From: Chitinophagaceae bacterium
Lineage (GTDB): Bacteria > Bacteroidota > Bacteroidia > Chitinophagales > Chitinophagaceae
Assembly: GCA_947456055.1 (NCBI GenBank)
Contig: CANGSR010000003.1
Span: forward strand, 1 to 48,580
Reading direction: 5' to 3'
Length of the DNA: 48,580 nt
Shown: positions 10,492 to 19,159 of the stretch, piece by piece
Layout: every line of letters begins with the position of its first letter
Position numbering within the stretch: the first letter of the stretch is position 1
Program-made: the position numbers and the translations under genes
Notes under the pieces: model-generated
Databases searched by the model: none
What the model was told of the DNA's origin: nothing
Seen by the model: the letters and a program-made list of their open reading frames with translations, nothing else

Positions 10492-11016
10492 CTAATGTAT
10501 TATTTTAGTACTTATCACATCTCCAAATAAGTTCAAATCATGCACTATTTTTGGCATTTCTGAAACATCTATTTGTCCACATGAAAATTTCTTTAGGTCA
10601 TTATCGTTAGAGAAAATTTTTACTGCTCCTCTAACAATGGCTGATGCAGCTAACATGCAATCAAATTTTATTTTTGCCTTTGGTACTTTATTATCTGCTC
10701 TATAAACAACTAATTCTTGCTCATTTAATGATTTATGAAGTAATTCAGAGCATTTTTGGGTGGTTAATTCATCAAATGGGACTACTTGAAATCCTTTAGT
10801 TGTAAACATTGAGTAGATAACATGCTGATGTTCTGGTGGTGCATAAGATGCAAGTTCAACCAATTGGGGTAAAGGCATCAATATTTTATAATCATTATCC
10901 GAAATCCACTGCATAAATAGTTTTGCGGTAGCAATATTATCCTCTTGGCCAGGTGATGCAAACCCTTTTACTCCCCAAATTAAAATTTGGCTATCTATTA
11001 ATACAAGTTTACTCAT
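10492..11016 (-). CDS. PIN-domain-like protein (putative RNase toxin)
   Basis: Starts 'MSKLVLIDSQILIWGV'; 'LVELASY'; 'KIKFDCMLAASAIVRGAVKIFSNDNDLKKF' gives the spaced acidic residues of the PIN fold. Confidence 0.65.
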   Translation of the reverse strand: MSKLVLIDSQILIWGVKGFASPGQEDNIATAKLFMQWISDNDYKILMPLPQLVELASYAPPEHQHVIYSMFTTKGFQVVPFDELTTQKCSELLHKSLNEQELVVYRADNKVPKAKIKFDCMLAASAIVRGAVKIFSNDNDLKKFSCGQIDVSEMPKIVHDLNLFGDVISTKIIH

Positions 11017-11792
11017 TATGCAAGGTAATTAGGGTAATCTCCATGTTTGTCAATGAATGGGTTTAAAAATACGCCCAATTCTGAAAAAGTATCACTTATT
11101 GTTTTGTCTCCTAGAACTATCACACTATCAACTCTAAAATCAATTACTCTATAGGTTTTTTTATCCCACCGTGCATTACCTCTTAATCCTACTTCTTTGA
11201 AAAGCTGTGAACCAAGTTGAATTGCAATATCTTTACTGACATCAAAAGACAAATTATATTCATTGTTTATTCGTATAGTTGACCTAGTATTTATTTTTTC
11301 ATTCACTCCTTTTATTTCTCCATAAATGACAGTATCCCCTCTGAATGTAGTAGATTGATTGTATGCAACATCAGTATCTTGATTAAAAGAAGCAATAGTT
11401 TTACCATCAACGATAAACCAACCATCACATTGATATTTTTTGGTAAATGCCGTAATAACTCTTAAATCCTGAATACTTGAATTAGGTATTTGATTAAAAT
11501 TATTTTGTTCAAATGCTGATGCAATTGTGAAAAGGGCAGGCAATACATGGCTCTTAGCCTGATTTGCCAAATGCCGTAATGTTAGACTTTGATTTTGTAT
11601 TTGGTCAATACTTAGAAATACAAAATCATCACTTATTTCTGGATTATTAGTTTTGATGATATTGGTAATAGCATTCTCATAGCTGATAATCAATTCAGCT
11701 ATTTCGGAAGCCTTTACCTTTGTTGGGTTGATTCCGTTACCATCGAATTTAAGTTCTACTATTTTTGTGGAATTATCCATTTTCGCAGACAA
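11016..11792 (-). CDS. Hypothetical protein coupled to the PIN gene (candidate antitoxin/partner)
   Basis: 258-aa ORF; its 3' end shares position 11016 with the start of the PIN gene, indicating translational coupling. Confidence 0.65.
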   Translation of the reverse strand: MSAKMDNSTKIVELKFDGNGINPTKVKASEIAELIISYENAITNIIKTNNPEISDDFVFLSIDQIQNQSLTLRHLANQAKSHVLPALFTIASAFEQNNFNQIPNSSIQDLRVITAFTKKYQCDGWFIVDGKTIASFNQDTDVAYNQSTTFRGDTVIYGEIKGVNEKINTRSTIRINNEYNLSFDVSKDIAIQLGSQLFKEVGLRGNARWDKKTYRVIDFRVDSVIVLGDKTISDTFSELGVFLNPFIDKHGDYPNYLA

Positions 11793-11911
11793 TATATAAA
11801 AAATAGGTTTAAAAAAGAAAAAAGACTTACCGCAACTTCAATTCTAATATATTTTTTAATTTTATATAGAAGTACTTCCCGCTACACTTATATTTATTTT
11901 GCAAAGATAGT

Positions 11912-12605
11912 TTATTCAGCTATCAATTTTTTAAAAGTAATCCTTGTGTATGCTGTCTGTCCTATTGCTCCAGCTAACCTATCAACAGTCTTGTTCTTCA
12001 GGTTATAAAAACCTTGATTGTATTCAACACAATACCTATGCAAATGATTTATCTAATAACTGGTGAAATACGCTAGTAATGCCCTTTGTAAAGCTAGCCC
12101 AAAAACATTCGATGTCGTTGGGTGAAAAACCGTCTTTTACACTCTCATTGCTATTGTGGTTAACAACATAATGTTTGTATATGTCACCTAACTTTTCATA
12201 AGACCTTAACCTAGCTGTTACAACAGTAGCATCAGGACTGATATTCTTTTGCAACATTCTAACTAATGTTTCTTTCGTTCTAGCTACCATAGGTTGAACA
12301 GTGATTTTGCCACCTTCTTGCAAAATAACTAATACCGCACTCTTGATATATAAAGAATAGACATTACGGATTTTACCGTCCAATTCTAGATCTTTAGCCT
12401 TATTTGCAGCCCTTAAAGATTGAGTCTTATTCTTTTCTTTACTGCCTATTTACGTTTCATCCCCCTCGATAGTACTCACTTACAACATATCGGGTTGCGT
12501 ACTTGCAAACCATTTCACAAATAATGGATAATACAAACCATGCAGTTTTCTCTGTTATGCCCAACTGCTTTGCTAGATTTACGCTGCCTATTCATGTGCT
12601 ACAGG
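11912..12605 (-). pseudogene. Decayed IS1595/ISXO2-like transposase
   Basis: Frame-patched translation 'VNLAKQLGITEKTAWFVLSIICEMVCKYAT' ... 'IEGDET*IGSKEKNKTQSLRAANKAKDLELDGKIRNVYSLYIK...' ... 'INHLHRYCVEYNQGFYNLKNKT'; stop at the DETY position, frameshifts near ~12480 and ~12050; tracked ORF 12036..12383 is the middle part. Confidence 0.75.
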
Positions 12606-12690
12606 TTGCTCGCATATCCCCCAATCGGAAAATTCGAAATGGCCTGACCGCCGTAAAAAGTGGTACTGACTACTTCGAATTTTATTACTA
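12605..12690. mobile_element. Possible terminal fragment of a second IS (IS21-like end) next to the IS1595 relic
   Basis: 'TTCGAAGTAGTCAGTACCACTTTTTACGGCGGTCAGGCCATTTCGAATTTTCCGATTGGGGG' (minus) with repeated GTCAG and TTCGAA words; the transposase similarity ends here without its N-terminal region. Confidence 0.3.
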
Positions 12691-12704
12691 AACTTTAAAC
12701 AAAA

Positions 12705-12740
12705 CAGGCTGCACATCCCCCAAAAGAAACGCACAGCCTG
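12705..12740 (-). terminator. Rho-independent terminator of the phage-like early operon
   Basis: Stem CAGGCTG (12705-12711) / CAGCCTG (12734-12740); minus strand continues CAGCCTGTTTTGTTT. Confidence 0.65.
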
Positions 12741-12749
12741 CTCTCCACC

Positions 12750-13040
12750 CTAATGATACACCACCTGCATACCCAGCCTTATGGCGATATCCCTTTCCAG
12801 TTCGGCACCACGGCTGTCCTGCCAGTCGGGCAGCAGGTGCACCTCGTCGCATTCCAGCATTTGCTTTATGTCGGTTCGTACACTTTCATCCCAGCTTAGG
12901 GAGGTATTGGCAATGGCTACCGGGTTGACTACCTTGTAACCCATGCTTTTCAGGTGTTCGCCCACCCGGTTGAATTTGTTTTTCACATGCGTGTTTGGCA
13001 GGCCGGATATCTTCCCGGCCAGATAGGCTGTTTTATTCAT
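12750..13040 (-). CDS. DUF4406 domain protein (nucleoside deoxyribosyltransferase-like fold, phage-associated)
   Basis: 'MNKTAYLAGKISGLPNTHVKNKFNRVGEHLKSMGYKVVNPVAI...LLPDWQDSRGAELERDIAIRLGMQVVY'. Confidence 0.85.
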   Translation of the reverse strand: MNKTAYLAGKISGLPNTHVKNKFNRVGEHLKSMGYKVVNPVAIANTSLSWDESVRTDIKQMLECDEVHLLPDWQDSRGAELERDIAIRLGMQVVYH

Positions 13041-13208
13041 GGCTATTTAATTTTTGTGTGTAAATGGGCCTAAAGCCCGGAAGGGAAATTGAAAAAATAC
13101 TCAAACAACAAAGCATTCCTGCCTATATAGATATAGGAGCATCAGATAAGGCCTTGCATCTGTAAAATTCACAGAAGCAAGCCAAATAACCGGATACGGA
13201 TAAAAAGC

Positions 13209-13421
13209 TTAAAGGAAAAAAGACAAAAGAGTTTTCAAAAATGCGGGCCTTGTAGGGGCTGGATTGCGCCGGGCCACGGGTGTCTTTGCATTGGCCATAA
13301 AGGCCACTAGCATTTCGTGTTTTTGTTGGCGCCTGGTAGTGCCTTTTGTCTGCCTTAGGTTATTGCCCAGGGCTATATTGGGTACCCTGATGCTGCTGGG
13401 AGTGGAGGTTTGAGTGTTCAT
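13209..13421 (-). CDS. Small hypothetical protein of the phage early module
   Basis: 70-aa ORF, ends/starts within 3 nt of the Gam gene on the same strand. Confidence 0.5.
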   Translation of the reverse strand: MNTQTSTPSSIRVPNIALGNNLRQTKGTTRRQQKHEMLVAFMANAKTPVARRNPAPTRPAFLKTLLSFFL

Positions 13422-13423
13422 TT

Positions 13424-13957
13424 TTATGCGGCTTTTTTAGGTTCAATATAAAATAGTTCGTCCTGTACCACCTCTATTCCCAACGACACTAATACTGGTA
13501 CTACATTTTCTTTCTGCCTGTCGGCCAGCAGCAGGTCTTTGGCCGGTTCATCAATGGTTCGTACATAGGCGGGCAACTTGCTTTTCAACTCTGCTACCAC
13601 CTTAGCCCAATTGGTTCCCTTGGCCAGTTTCAGCCTTGGCGTTCCCAGCCTGAAACCCGCTACTGCATGCAGGGTTCCTATACTTCTTCTTTTGGCAAAC
13701 AGGTTGTCCTTATTATTGGTGCAGTAGTTCTGCACTATCTCAAACGCCCTGCACTTGCCCTGCGACAGGCAGGTAAGCTCGTCTTCGTATTTCTGAAGCA
13801 CATCGTTTACCTCCTCCTCTATACTCTTGTTTATTTCAGCTTCCCTGCGTCCTGCACTGGCATAGCGTTCCATAGCTTCTTCAAATTGGCCTTCGGTGAT
13901 TCCGGCCCCGGTCTTTTTTGCATTTCTTGTTTTCATTTTCAGTTTATTTAAGCTCAT
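13424..13957 (-). CDS. gam: Mu Gam-like host-nuclease inhibitor
   Basis: '...EINKSIEEEVNDVLQKYEDEL...RRSIGTLHAVAGFRLGTPRLKLAKGTNWAKVVAELKS...YVRTIDEPAKDLLLADRQKE'; the R.T..G..GFR.G.P.LK layout is Gam-like; ORF open to 13984, ATG at 13957 likely. Confidence 0.75.
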   Translation of the reverse strand: MSLNKLKMKTRNAKKTGAGITEGQFEEAMERYASAGRREAEINKSIEEEVNDVLQKYEDELTCLSQGKCRAFEIVQNYCTNNKDNLFAKRRSIGTLHAVAGFRLGTPRLKLAKGTNWAKVVAELKSKLPAYVRTIDEPAKDLLLADRQKENVVPVLVSLGIEVVQDELFYIEPKKAA

Positions 13958-14094
13958 CAGCACTTGTCCCCTGCTCACCTGCATGGTTTGGGCAACCCGG
14001 AGGCACCTGCTTTATATTATATCAAAAATCAATCCAAACACCAAAATATTGTAAAAATGTTTTACACAATTGGTATACCTGCCATTACCGACAA

Positions 14095-14412
14095 TCAGGC
14101 AGCCAATCGGCTCATCTTCTGCAATAAATTGTCTACTATCAGAGTTGCATACTTGTCGTGGCTTATGTCCAGTTGGTTCCACAGTTGGTAGAAGGCCATT
14201 GCCTCGGTGCCACTTAGAGCAAGCACATATTCCTCCTGGCTCCGTCGCAACATATCCCTCAGGTTTTTCTGCAACTCCATCAGAAATTCACGCAACAGTT
14301 TCTGGTGTTCGTTTACGGGTGTAAACTCCTCCATCATTTCGTCGCATATTTCCAGCAGGGCCTCCACCCTTTGGCAGCTTATCTGAACCCTTATGCTTCT
14401 TTTCTTAGCCAT
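14095..14412 (-). CDS. Hypothetical protein of the phage early module
   Basis: 105-aa ORF overlapping the upstream DnaA-like gene by 22 bp. Confidence 0.6.
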   Translation of the reverse strand: MAKKRSIRVQISCQRVEALLEICDEMMEEFTPVNEHQKLLREFLMELQKNLRDMLRRSQEEYVLALSGTEAMAFYQLWNQLDISHDKYATLIVDNLLQKMSRLAA

Positions 14413-14831
14413 ACATTTACTGCTTTAAGAGCCTTGTTGTATTTTTCCATAAAGTCCATATCATCGGAGTAAATGAGGTCATAGGCCCTTTTCAGTCCAT
14501 ACAAAATACTGGTATGATCCCGGCCACCAAACAAACTAGCTATCTGCTGCAAGGTGATGGATGGGAAATGCCTGCGCAAAAAGAGCGTTCCCAGAAACCT
14601 CAATTCGGCTATAGGGCGGGTATGCGTCTTCATGACATAGCAGGCAGGGCTCATATTTAGTGAGTTAGCTATTATGCCCATCATTTCCTCGGGTGTAACA
14701 AAATCGTTGCCTATTGGGCACAGGAGTAGATTTACCTTCATACCGGTTTTATCCTGTATGGTGCGCTGGGCCGAGCGGGCTATATGCCTTGCTGTGCTTA
14801 TCTGCTGTGCTGGAATGTAATGCATGTTCAT
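14391..14831 (-). CDS. DnaA C-terminal (domain IV) DNA-binding protein lacking the AAA+ domain
   Basis: 'RFLGTLFLRRHFPSITLQQIASLFGGRDHTSILYGLKRA' matches the DnaA domain IV signature (GGRDH(S/T)..LY). Confidence 0.85.
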   Translation of the reverse strand: MNMHYIPAQQISTARHIARSAQRTIQDKTGMKVNLLLCPIGNDFVTPEEMMGIIANSLNMSPACYVMKTHTRPIAELRFLGTLFLRRHFPSITLQQIASLFGGRDHTSILYGLKRAYDLIYSDDMDFMEKYNKALKAVNVWLRKEA

Positions 14832-14869
14832 ATATTCTGTTTTTTGTTTGTTTCTAATTTGGTTAAAAC

Positions 14870-15733
14870 TTAGGCGGCTACCTTCATATGGGTATATTCA
14901 CCTATCATGTTTATGGCTGTGTGCAGGTTATTGCTGCATTCTTCATTTATATGGGCTATTAATTCTTCTTCATATACCCCATTGGCTTTGCAAACCATTT
15001 CCACATCTTTTGGCCCAAGGCTGCCCAGGGTGATGAATCGGCGCCCTATACTTTTGTAGATATCATCATAACCCACTTTTTTCAATCTTACCCCATCCAC
15101 AATCCTCGATGGCAATTCATCATTACCCATTATTACCACACCTGTTCTGCCACCAAAACTTGTTGACAACAATACTATCAGGTGCAGTACTCTATCCTTA
15201 AGCAGATGGGCATCATCAAATATGATAAGTGGTTCTTCAGCCTCACTCAAATGGTTGCCGAGTGTGGTTATCATTTCGGGCATACTACCTTTTGCCTCAA
15301 TACCGGCAGCATGCAAAAGGGCCATCATAAACGACTTGCGGTTGTAGTTGGCATCGCATGCTATGTAGATGGTTGTGGCATTTTCTCGTGTATACCTGCG
15401 AGCCGTAAAAGACTTGCCCAGACCTGTGCCAATGGCGATTCCATAGGTCATGCCATAATGTTGTGCATCACCAAAAAGGATGCGGAGCAGCAAGTAGGCA
15501 CAGGTATCGGCAGGTTGCAGTTCCATAATATCCTGTCCGGTATAAAAGCCTACTTGGCGGGCTATATGTTGCCACAAGCGGTCGCTGAGTAGCTCCCAGT
15601 TATTGTTTTTAACCTGCGAAATAGTACTTGCACTTATGTCGTGCAGGCTATTGGCAGCAGCAGTTTGTGATTCAAACGTGTTAACGTAGCGTATCAACGC
15701 TTCCCTTACTTGTCTCTTCTGTTCGTTTGTCAT
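14870..15733 (-). CDS. MuB-like AAA ATPase (DNA transposition protein B)
   Basis: N-terminal HTH ('AANSLHDISASTISQVKNNNWELLSDRLWQHIARQVG'), Walker A-like 'IGTGLGKSFTARRY', Walker B 'PLIIFDDAHLL', 'IMGNDELPSRI'. Confidence 0.8.
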   Translation of the reverse strand: MTNEQKRQVREALIRYVNTFESQTAAANSLHDISASTISQVKNNNWELLSDRLWQHIARQVGFYTGQDIMELQPADTCAYLLLRILFGDAQHYGMTYGIAIGTGLGKSFTARRYTRENATTIYIACDANYNRKSFMMALLHAAGIEAKGSMPEMITTLGNHLSEAEEPLIIFDDAHLLKDRVLHLIVLLSTSFGGRTGVVIMGNDELPSRIVDGVRLKKVGYDDIYKSIGRRFITLGSLGPKDVEMVCKANGVYEEELIAHINEECSNNLHTAINMIGEYTHMKVAA

Positions 15734-16020
15734 ATATAACTCATTTAGAGGTTACTGATAGTGTTTGGGTTAGTTATGAGTTTTCCCGGCCAGCTCCACC
15801 AAAGTTTTTATCAAATGATAAAACCTGCCAAGACTTAAGTTGTGATTAATTACCTGTTTTTTGTCATTTCATGGATTTCAATAATTTTCGACAATAAATT
15901 TGGCACAAATCAAATTAATACGTATTTTTGATGCCTTATTGACCCGATTACAAGACAAAGATAAGTCAACTAATTTGACATTTCCAAATTTTGTGTAAAT
16001 AATTTTTTAAAATTTACTGT

Positions 16021-16851
16021 ATGCATTTAGCAAACAATCTAAAATATTTAAGAAAAAAATCTGCCAAAACGCAGGATGGGCTTAGTGTTGCGCTGAATAT
16101 TGGTCGTACAACCATTGCTAATTATGAGGCTGGAATTAGTGAACCGAATGTGGAAACTCTTTTGATGTTTTCCAAATTTTATGGAGTCACCCTCGATGAG
16201 CTGATGTCAAAAAATATGGAAGCCGCCGACCCCATCATTTCCCGTGCTGCCCTTAAGGCTAAAGAGAAAGACCAGTTGCTAAAAGCTGCATTTTCGCCTA
16301 AGCAAGACATGGGTTATAGCAGTATACCTAAGGTGGTAACAGTAGACAGCAGTGGTAATGACAATATTATCTATGTGCCTGTAAAGGCCCGTGCAGGATA
16401 CCTGCTTGGCTATGGTGATGCCGAATTTATTGAAACCCTACCCACCTTCCGCCTACCGGGTTTGAACAATTCTACATTCAGGATGTTTGAAGTTGAAGGC
16501 CCGTCAATGGCACCCAACGTTCTGAATGGTGACCGTATAATAGGCGAATGGGTTGATGCGTTGGATAAAATAAGGGATAACAGGGTATATGTAATAGTGC
16601 ACAAAGGTGGGGTAGCTGTAAAAAGAGTCATTAACCGCCTTGCTGAACGTGGCAAAATCTACCTAAAGTCTGATACTATAGCCCACAGGCACGAATTCCC
16701 AACAATTGAAATTGATCCTGCCGACATCAATGAAGTATGGTATGGACGTATGAAAATAAGCAGCGACTTTAGCGAGCCAGCCGAAGTTTACCACCGCCTT
16801 GCCGACCTGGAAATGGATGTAATGGAAATGAAACGATTACTCAAAGGATAA
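16021..16851 (+). CDS. Phage-type repressor: N-terminal XRE HTH plus C-terminal S24/LexA-like domain
   Basis: 'LRKKSAKTQDGLSVALNIGRTTIANYEAGISEPNVETLLMFSKFYGVTLDEL' and 'MFEVEGPSMAPNVLNGDRIIGEWVD...YVIVHKGGVAVKRVIN' with Ser/Lys dyad. Confidence 0.9.
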   Translation: MHLANNLKYLRKKSAKTQDGLSVALNIGRTTIANYEAGISEPNVETLLMFSKFYGVTLDELMSKNMEAADPIISRAALKAKEKDQLLKAAFSPKQDMGYSSIPKVVTVDSSGNDNIIYVPVKARAGYLLGYGDAEFIETLPTFRLPGLNNSTFRMFEVEGPSMAPNVLNGDRIIGEWVDALDKIRDNRVYVIVHKGGVAVKRVINRLAERGKIYLKSDTIAHRHEFPTIEIDPADINEVWYGRMKISSDFSEPAEVYHRLADLEMDVMEMKRLLKG

Positions 16852-16873
16852 ACTTTTGAATTATAATTGTTGA

Positions 16874-16907
16874 CCTAATCAATACTGCTTTTGCAATATT
16901 GATTAGG
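16874..16907 (+). terminator. Rho-independent terminator after the repressor
   Basis: CCTAATCAATA...TATTGATTAGG perfect 11-bp stem followed by TTTTTTGTTTTT. Confidence 0.85.
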
Positions 16908-17057
16908 TTTTTTGTTTTTAGGGATTTCAATCCAACCAAAGATGCTCACTAATCTTAGTAGTTTTTGGTTAACCCAAAATTAAACATGAATAAATCTTTC
17001 TAAATTCAGCCAATATTTAGTTATTTCGATAATTATTTCTGAAAAAGAATTGGTGCT

Positions 17058-17270
17058 TTGAAAGAATTCTTCAATAAACAGATTTTTATTAATGGGATGG
17101 TTTTTTCCATCCCTGTGAGTTTGCTTATTTTATGGCGAATGACCTATAGTGAGAATATTGAATTCTTCAGTATGGAGTCATTACAAGCCTATGCTATCCT
17201 GGTTGTTGCCTTTTATTTTGTCTTTATCTTCCTCCTATTTATCCTCTTCCTGCTAGGCAGGGGCAAATAA
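17058..17270 (+). CDS. Small hypothetical membrane protein
   Basis: 70 aa, two hydrophobic helices; TTG start or internal ATG. Confidence 0.4.
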   Translation: MKEFFNKQIFINGMVFSIPVSLLILWRMTYSENIEFFSMESLQAYAILVVAFYFVFIFLLFILFLLGRGK

Positions 17271-17273
17271 TTA

Positions 17274-17561
17274 CTACTTACGTTCTCTGGTATCAATCAG
17301 GTCCTGATATTCAGGATGTTCATTTACATACTTTGTCACAAAAGGACAATAGATAATCACCTTCAGGTTGCTGGTCCTAATATAGTCCAGCACAAACTTT
17401 ACCAACTCACTACCCACACCCTTCTTTCTACCCGAGGCTGGTACTATTGTATGCATCAATACCATACTACCACGCAGCCAGCGGTATTCCAGCCGGGCTA
17501 TTTCGCCATCTTCCAATATTGTTTCAAACCTGAATTCCTTTTTGTTGTTGGTAATATTCAT
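17274..17561 (-). CDS. GNAT-family N-acetyltransferase (YjdJ-like)
   Basis: 'IARLEYRWLRGSMVLMHTIVPASGRKKGVGSELVKFVLDYIRTSNLKVIIYCPFVTKYVNEHPEYQDLI'; start set to ATG 17561. Confidence 0.85.
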   Translation of the reverse strand: MNITNNKKEFRFETILEDGEIARLEYRWLRGSMVLMHTIVPASGRKKGVGSELVKFVLDYIRTSNLKVIIYCPFVTKYVNEHPEYQDLIDTRERK

Positions 17562-17598
17562 TGTTGTGAGATTGGTAGGCAAATGTACAGGACTCTCA

Positions 17599-19140
17599 TT
17601 AAATCTTAGCAACAGGCGTATTATTCAGGCTTTCTGTAACCAACCATGCAATGAATTGGGCAAATGGCTCAATGTTTTGGTTCACGCTGGCTTGCTCTAG
17701 GGCATTCATATATACGGCTCTCTGCTCCACGGGTATTACTGTCCATGGGTAGCCACCTGATGCCAACATTACGTTCATCAGAAATCTGGCCATCCTTCCA
17801 TTTCCATCCATATAAGGATGGATAAAAACAAAGATAAAATGCCCCAGAACAGCCCTAACCGAAGCCTCTGTTTCCAGCTCCAATAGTTCGAAAAATACAG
17901 GCATGGCATCACGCACGGCATCGGCATTCAAGGGTACATGCTTCGATTGGCCTATATAAACCTGGTGGTTTCTATAACCCGCAAGATCTGATGGTTTCAA
18001 TAATCCGGCAGTTACACTTGGTGAAAACAATCCCCTGAACCAATCACTATGTTCCCTATCGGCAATGGTTCCTGCATTTTGCCCATCCAGTATATTTTTA
18101 ATACTTCCCTTTACTATTTGAAATGCATCCAGATAGCCCTTGGCAGCCATAGCATCACGGTGTTTACGGTCATCCTCATTGGCTATAAAATTCCATTTAC
18201 CACTTTTCACCTTCTCAATCATCTCAGGGGTTACCTTGTACTTTTCAATAGAAAGTGAGTGGTAAGCATCTGTTACATAGATATCTTCTATACTTTTAAG
18301 ATAGAGTTCTTTATCAGCCTGTAAGCCCGGTGCAGCAGGAAAACAATTGATAACCTTTGTTCTCCATTCATTCCAAATCAAACGTATTCTGTTTCCATAT
18401 GGCGAACGCTCCCTGTTGGACAGTAATACAGGACTGGGCGTAAGGAAAGGGTCTGATTCCCTTACATCGTAATCTGCACTTTGCATGGTTTTCAATATAT
18501 CATCAGCTATCCTGGGTAGGTTTACATTTCTAAATGCACCAGCAAGCCTGCCTGCCACCACCGATTTCCCTCCATCGAGCAATAGTTTAAGTATGTCAGA
18601 TGAATCCCTGACCATTGATAGTGCAGTTCTTGCATCGGTAGGGTTTTGCTGAAAAGTATTTGCTGAACAATTGATTAATGCTGCGGGCAGGGTGTATACC
18701 CTCATCCCATCTAATTTAGTAATATCATTACTTAACTGCAGCCTTAGGCTGAAAAGGGATGTATTAAAAAGCAAATCAGATTTATTATTATTTGCCTCCG
18801 GCGACCTTACTACTAATTGATTCGGTACTGTCCAATTACCTGCATACAATAATAAAGATTGCTCTGGCGAAAGACACCAATTTTCTTTATAAATATAATC
18901 GAGGTATTGCTGGCAAAACAACCAATAGGAGCTATACCATGAAGTGCTATCACCCAGGCTTTCTTCGGGTGATGAAATAATAAACCAACCTTTAAAAACC
19001 TCTTTTATAAATCCTCGCCCCAAAAGACGCTCCCTGTAAGTTCGGGAAAGTGAAGTAGCAGGAATGGCCACCATACCAGTATCCTGCAAATCTTTTAATT
19101 GCTCTAACGATTCTGCCAATTTCTCTGCCGGTGTAGCCAT
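17599..19140 (-). CDS. Fic family protein with N-terminal wHTH/AbiEi-like region
   Basis: Fic motif 'HPYMDGNGRMARFLMNVML'; N-term 'LEQLKDLQDTGMVAIPATSLSRTYRERLLGRGFIKEVFKGWFIISSP' resembles AbiEi-type winged helix. Confidence 0.9.
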   Translation of the reverse strand: MATPAEKLAESLEQLKDLQDTGMVAIPATSLSRTYRERLLGRGFIKEVFKGWFIISSPEESLGDSTSWYSSYWLFCQQYLDYIYKENWCLSPEQSLLLYAGNWTVPNQLVVRSPEANNNKSDLLFNTSLFSLRLQLSNDITKLDGMRVYTLPAALINCSANTFQQNPTDARTALSMVRDSSDILKLLLDGGKSVVAGRLAGAFRNVNLPRIADDILKTMQSADYDVRESDPFLTPSPVLLSNRERSPYGNRIRLIWNEWRTKVINCFPAAPGLQADKELYLKSIEDIYVTDAYHSLSIEKYKVTPEMIEKVKSGKWNFIANEDDRKHRDAMAAKGYLDAFQIVKGSIKNILDGQNAGTIADREHSDWFRGLFSPSVTAGLLKPSDLAGYRNHQVYIGQSKHVPLNADAVRDAMPVFFELLELETEASVRAVLGHFIFVFIHPYMDGNGRMARFLMNVMLASGGYPWTVIPVEQRAVYMNALEQASVNQNIEPFAQFIAWLVTESLNNTPVAKI

Positions 19141-19146
19141 ACCGCA

Positions 19147-19154
19147 AAGTTAGA
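19147..19154 (-). promoter_or_regulatory. Putative Bacteroidota -7 element of fic (TAACTTTG), giving a near-leaderless transcript
   Basis: TAACTTTG matches TAnnTTTG; 6 nt upstream of the ATG. Confidence 0.45.
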
Positions 19155-19159
19155 ACTTT

